Shown: piece after piece, positions 61,258 to 64,000 of the stretch
How positions within the stretch are numbered: the first letter of the stretch is position 1
How the letters are laid out: each line of letters starts with the position of its first letter
Assembly (NCBI GenBank): GCA_900771085.1
Contig: CAAGMR010000016.1
Span: 1 to 64,000, forward strand
Source of the DNA: Clostridia bacterium
GTDB taxonomy: Bacteria > Bacillota > Clostridia > Oscillospirales > Acutalibacteraceae
Length of the DNA: 64,000 nt
Direction: 5' to 3'
Notes under the pieces: generated by a model
The model's input: the letters and a program-made list of their open reading frames with translations, nothing else
Database searches by the model: none
What the model was told of the DNA's origin: nothing
Program-made: the position numbers and the translations under genes

Positions 61258-62532
61258 TTATTTTATGAGGCCGAGTTCAGGATGTCTTTCAGCAACTACT
61301 GAGAAAGCATCATCTGCAATGTCTATTGCAAGAGCAATGTCATCGTCGGTTACGGCCGCATTCATGAAGTGGTTGTGGTGCGAAGCGAGGAAGAGTCCGC
61401 GGCTTACGCATTCTGCAATCCATTCCTGATGAAGCATGAGGCTGTCATCATTTGCGATACGAAGATAGAAGAGAGCAGGCTCACCTGAAACAACAAGGTC
61501 GAAGCCGTGAGACTTGCCTGCTTCTTTGAATCCGTTAGTGAGCTTTGTACCCATTTCGCGGAACATTGTCGGAGTATCAAGGCGTTTCATCTTCGGTATA
61601 CATGCAAGGCATGCAGCGAATGGCTCTGCACTCATCCAGTATGAACCTGTGTAAACAACAGATGAAGCAGTAGCTTTCATGTGTTCGCCGCCGCAGACAG
61701 CTGACATGTTGTAGCCGTTTGCAAGAGCTTTACAGAAGCAGATGAGGTCTGCCTTGAATCCGTAGTAGTGGTCGGAACCTGCGATATCGAGACGGAAGCC
61801 TGTACGTACGTCGTCAATGATGAGAACCATACCGTGGTCATCACAGAACTTGCGTACAGCAGCCCACTGTTCTTTTGTGGCAGTTACATTGTCGAAGAAG
61901 TTACCGTGGTCATATGGCTGAGCGATGAGACCTGCAACGTCTCCGCCGCACTCATCATATGCCTTCTGCATGGCATCGAGGTCAAACCATGGAACAACAA
62001 TGTTGTTTGCAACGTCTTCAGGGAGAATGCCCGGATAGTCAGCCTTCTGAGCCCACTGGAAGTCACCGTGATAATAGCCGCGGAAGAACATAATCTTCTT
62101 CTTTCCTGTGTGAGCGCGAGCGCACATTACGGAGAATGTAGTGGCGTCTGAGCCGTTCTTCATAAAGAAAGCCCAATCTGCTGAAGCGACTGTGTCTACA
62201 AGCATTTCTGCACATTCAACCATCTTGTAAGATGGTGAAGTTGTGCAGTTGCCTGTCTGCAGCTGCTTTATTGCTGCTGCGTCAACGTCAGGGTCGCAGT
62301 AGCCGAGAACGTTAGGACCATATGCGCACATAAAGTCAAGGTATTTGTTACCGTCAACGTCCCAGAAGTAAGTTCCCTTTGCGTGGTCTGACATGAGAGG
62401 CCACTTTGTTATAGGGAGGAAGAGACCTTCGGAAGGTCCGAGATGTCCATAGACACCTGATGGGATATTTGCGAGAGCACGGTCAAACCATGCTTTTGAT
62501 TTTTCATGTGTGTATTCAGGATATTTACTCAA
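61258..62532 (-). CDS. Class III aminotransferase, HemL-like
   Basis: 424 residues of the glutamate-1-semialdehyde aminomutase-like group. PLP features: MKNGSDATTFSVMCAR, RGYYHGDFQW, LIIDDVRTGFR (Asp for the pyridine N), and the internal aldimine Lys in CFCKALANGYNMSA. Not a clear HemL since the flanking genes are not haem biosynthesis. Overlaps nothing; 12 bp before the SCP2-like gene's 3' end, so co-transcribed (the SCP2-like gene is upstream). Substrate unknown. Confidence 0.85.
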   Translation of the reverse strand: MSKYPEYTHEKSKAWFDRALANIPSGVYGHLGPSEGLFLPITKWPLMSDHAKGTYFWDVDGNKYLDFMCAYGPNVLGYCDPDVDAAAIKQLQTGNCTTSPSYKMVECAEMLVDTVASADWAFFMKNGSDATTFSVMCARAHTGKKKIMFFRGYYHGDFQWAQKADYPGILPEDVANNIVVPWFDLDAMQKAYDECGGDVAGLIAQPYDHGNFFDNVTATKEQWAAVRKFCDDHGMVLIIDDVRTGFRLDIAGSDHYYGFKADLICFCKALANGYNMSAVCGGEHMKATASSVVYTGSYWMSAEPFAACLACIPKMKRLDTPTMFREMGTKLTNGFKEAGKSHGFDLVVSGEPALFYLRIANDDSLMLHQEWIAECVSRGLFLASHHNHFMNAAVTDDDIALAIDIADDAFSVVAERHPELGLIK

Positions 62533-62544
62533 AACGCTACCTCC

Positions 62545-63309
62545 TTAACCCAGATAAACTGCAACTCTGTCGAGTATGCGGTTGATGTTGTCGACCATGT
62601 TGATCATGCCGGCCATGTAAATGTTACCGGCACAAAGTTCAGCCATAGTGGAGGCTGTACCGTTAAAGAGTCCGTTTGCAAGGTCGATGGTTTTGAATTC
62701 CATGATTGCGCGAGGGTTGGAAGGCTTTGCCTTAATGAGTTTTAATTTGTGATCTTTTGCACTGATGGTAACGTAGCACTTGTCTGTGATACCCATCTGA
62801 ACATCACCGTCAACAATATACGATGCAGAGAGTTTTGAAATGCTGTCGTTATTTGCGAGAGCGCAGATTGCACCACCGATGGTGTACATGGTGAGGATTG
62901 TTGATTTCTCGAAGAAATCACGGTTCTCCATGTCCTCGTCTGAAGGCATGAGATACTTTGTAAGAAGATCGGTCAGCTTGGTAAATGTAGTAAGAAGAAA
63001 TACTAATGTACCGGCTGGGTTTTGAACAGGAATACCGGGTTTTCCGTCATCAATGAGAGCGTTGAATTTCTCAGCGGATGAGAATTTCATCTTCATTGTG
63101 CAACCCTGGTCACCTTCGGTCATCTTGCATCCGTCTTTAGAAAAAGTGTAGGTTACGCAAGGGCCGTCCTGTACATCGAAACAGAGACCGACCGGCTTTT
63201 TAAGCTTTTTGCAGATTTCTTTTGCGTCGTTGTCGATTTCGCAAAGATTTTCAAGTGTTGCGAGAACGCCATAAGCGTTTACGTAGGCTAAAGCTACCGG
63301 TTCTTTCAA
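62545..63309 (-). CDS. SCP2-like lipid-binding protein, two half-repeats
   Basis: 254 residues, no signal peptide. The N-terminal half contains a sterol-carrier-like strand-helix pattern (CTMKMKFSSAEKFNALIDDG); the C-terminal half shows a similar one (AIMEFKTIDLANGLFNGTAS ... IYMAGMINMVDNINRIL). So it is possibly an internal duplication of SCP2. First gene of the operon with the HemL-like aminotransferase; the two genes therefore likely work on a hydrophobic or CoA-type compound. Assignment is by pattern only. Confidence 0.6.
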   Translation of the reverse strand: MKEPVALAYVNAYGVLATLENLCEIDNDAKEICKKLKKPVGLCFDVQDGPCVTYTFSKDGCKMTEGDQGCTMKMKFSSAEKFNALIDDGKPGIPVQNPAGTLVFLLTTFTKLTDLLTKYLMPSDEDMENRDFFEKSTILTMYTIGGAICALANNDSISKLSASYIVDGDVQMGITDKCYVTISAKDHKLKLIKAKPSNPRAIMEFKTIDLANGLFNGTASTMAELCAGNIYMAGMINMVDNINRILDRVAVYLG

Positions 63310-63434
63310 TTAAAAAACTCCTTTCAAATTTCATATGCTCCAAAACATTTGCTGTCTTCAGTATATCATTTTTAAAGGCAATATGAATGCATTTATTTTT
63401 GCTCAGGAAAAATGCCTGTGATATGCGTCTTTGT

Positions 63435-63463
63435 TTGCATAAGAGCGCGAAAAAAGGTACAAT
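63435..63463 (+). promoter_or_regulatory. Promoter of tsaC
   Basis: TTGCAT, 17-bp spacer, TACAAT; predicted start about 63470. Confidence 0.6.
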
Positions 63464-63500
63464 ATTTATTTGTATAAGTCTAATTATTGAAGTGATTTTT

Positions 63501-64000
63501 ATGAAAACAGAGCTTTTTTCCAATTCAAAAGAAGATATAAAAAAAGCCGGTGAATTGCTTAAAAAAGGTGAGCTTGTAGCTATCCCGACTGAAACAGTAT
63601 ACGGACTGGCAGCAAATGCTCTTGATGGCAAAGCGGTAGCCAATATATTTGCCGCCAAAGGCCGCCCGATGGACAACCCTTTGATCGTCCACATTGCAGA
63701 CCTTCAGGATGTCGAAGACCTGGTTGCATATGTTCCCGATGTTCTTGAGGTACTCGCCAGAGAGTTCTGGCCGGGTCCGCTTACCATTATCATGGACAAG
63801 TCGGGCATTATTCCGGACGAGGTAAGTGCGGGACTGGACACAGTCGCAATCCGCATGCCGTCCCACAAGACGGCACGCGCAATTATCCGCGCAGCGGGAG
63901 TACCGCTTGCGGCACCAAGCGCCAATACATCCGGCAAGCCAAGCCCTACTACTGCCCAGCACGTTATGGATGACATGAATGGCAGGATTGCCGCTGTTGT
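63501..64000 (+). CDS. tsaC: L-threonylcarbamoyladenylate synthase, 3' end outside the window
   Basis: 166 residues visible, open to the window end. YrdC/Sua5 domain: IPTETVYGLAANA, AKGRPMDNPLIVHI (Lys/Arg binding site), EFWPGPLTII, and APSANTSGKPSPTTA. Makes TC-AMP for the t6A37 modification of ANN-decoding tRNAs. A Sua5-type C-terminal domain could lie beyond the edge. SD is weak (AAGTGA). Divergent from the SCP2-like operon. Confidence 0.93.
   Translation, partial: MKTELFSNSKEDIKKAGELLKKGELVAIPTETVYGLAANALDGKAVANIFAAKGRPMDNPLIVHIADLQDVEDLVAYVPDVLEVLAREFWPGPLTIIMDKSGIIPDEVSAGLDTVAIRMPSHKTARAIIRAAGVPLAAPSANTSGKPSPTTAQHVMDDMNGRIAAV

Noticed and set aside
1..64000. CRISPR arrays, insertion sequences, integrases or attachment sites
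   Set aside because: No regularly spaced identical repeats, transposase or integrase frames, or flanking tRNA duplications were seen; tRNA-Pro has no second copy of its 3' end nearby.

Overview
The window looks like a chromosomal segment of a low-to-mid GC, Gram-positive anaerobe of the class Clostridia, most likely a gut Lachnospiraceae-type bacterium. The clues are pyruvate phosphate dikinase, formate-THF ligase, an FHA/SEDS/PBP wall cluster, a T-box ahead of ileS, NusG-domain-II/ApbE/Gx-transporter genes, and secreted proteins ending in 22-residue 'YGWW' repeats. The lineage is inferred from gene content; no rRNA is present. I saw no prophage, insertion sequence or CRISPR array. Both ends cut genes: an unrecognised CDS on the left and tsaC on the right.

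Layout. 0-4 kb: 3' end of an unknown gene, then a leftward FHA / FtsW-RodA-type / class B PBP operon for peptidoglycan synthesis. 4-7.5 kb: a 66-aa membrane protein, a YfbR-like HD nucleotidase, a 46-aa amphipathic peptide gene and a two-component system (TCS). 7.5-16.8 kb: a secreted SGNH esterase with YGWW repeats, a monoglyceride-lipase-like hydrolase, a MacB-type ABC/FtsX fusion with an unusual 16-residue repeat, a tyrosine phosphatase and a tocopherol-cyclase-like protein. 16.8-21.9 kb: a VTC-type polyphosphate polymerase, DUF4956 and Cthe_2159-like operon, divergent from a TCS; the shared intergenic region carries two oppositely oriented pairs of 11-bp-phased repeats. 22-27.9 kb: tRNA-Pro, malQ with a GC-rich patch, an esterase, ppdK and a 75-aa protein.

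28-34.4 kb: apbE / NusG-II / Gx transporter, then MoxR / DUF58 / a transglutaminase-like membrane protein that has lost its catalytic cysteine. 34.3-44.5 kb: a surface and uptake island with four secreted proteins and a FecBCD-type ABC importer whose operon also encodes a protein resembling the N-terminal domain of the archaeal tRNA-Ile2 enzyme TiaS. 44.5-48.6 kb: MarR regulator, a third TCS and HypA. 48.7-56.1 kb: T-box-ileS, prfA-DUF951, fhs and a DUF368 lipid-carrier translocase. 56.2-61.2 kb: a five-gene Opp/Nik-type ABC importer. 61.2-64 kb: a HemL-like aminotransferase, an SCP2-like protein and tsaC.

The best candidates for undescribed biology are the importer operon with the TiaS-like protein, the polyphosphate locus with its mirrored control region, and the YGWW-repeat proteins. 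Functions are from reading motifs; no database search was run.
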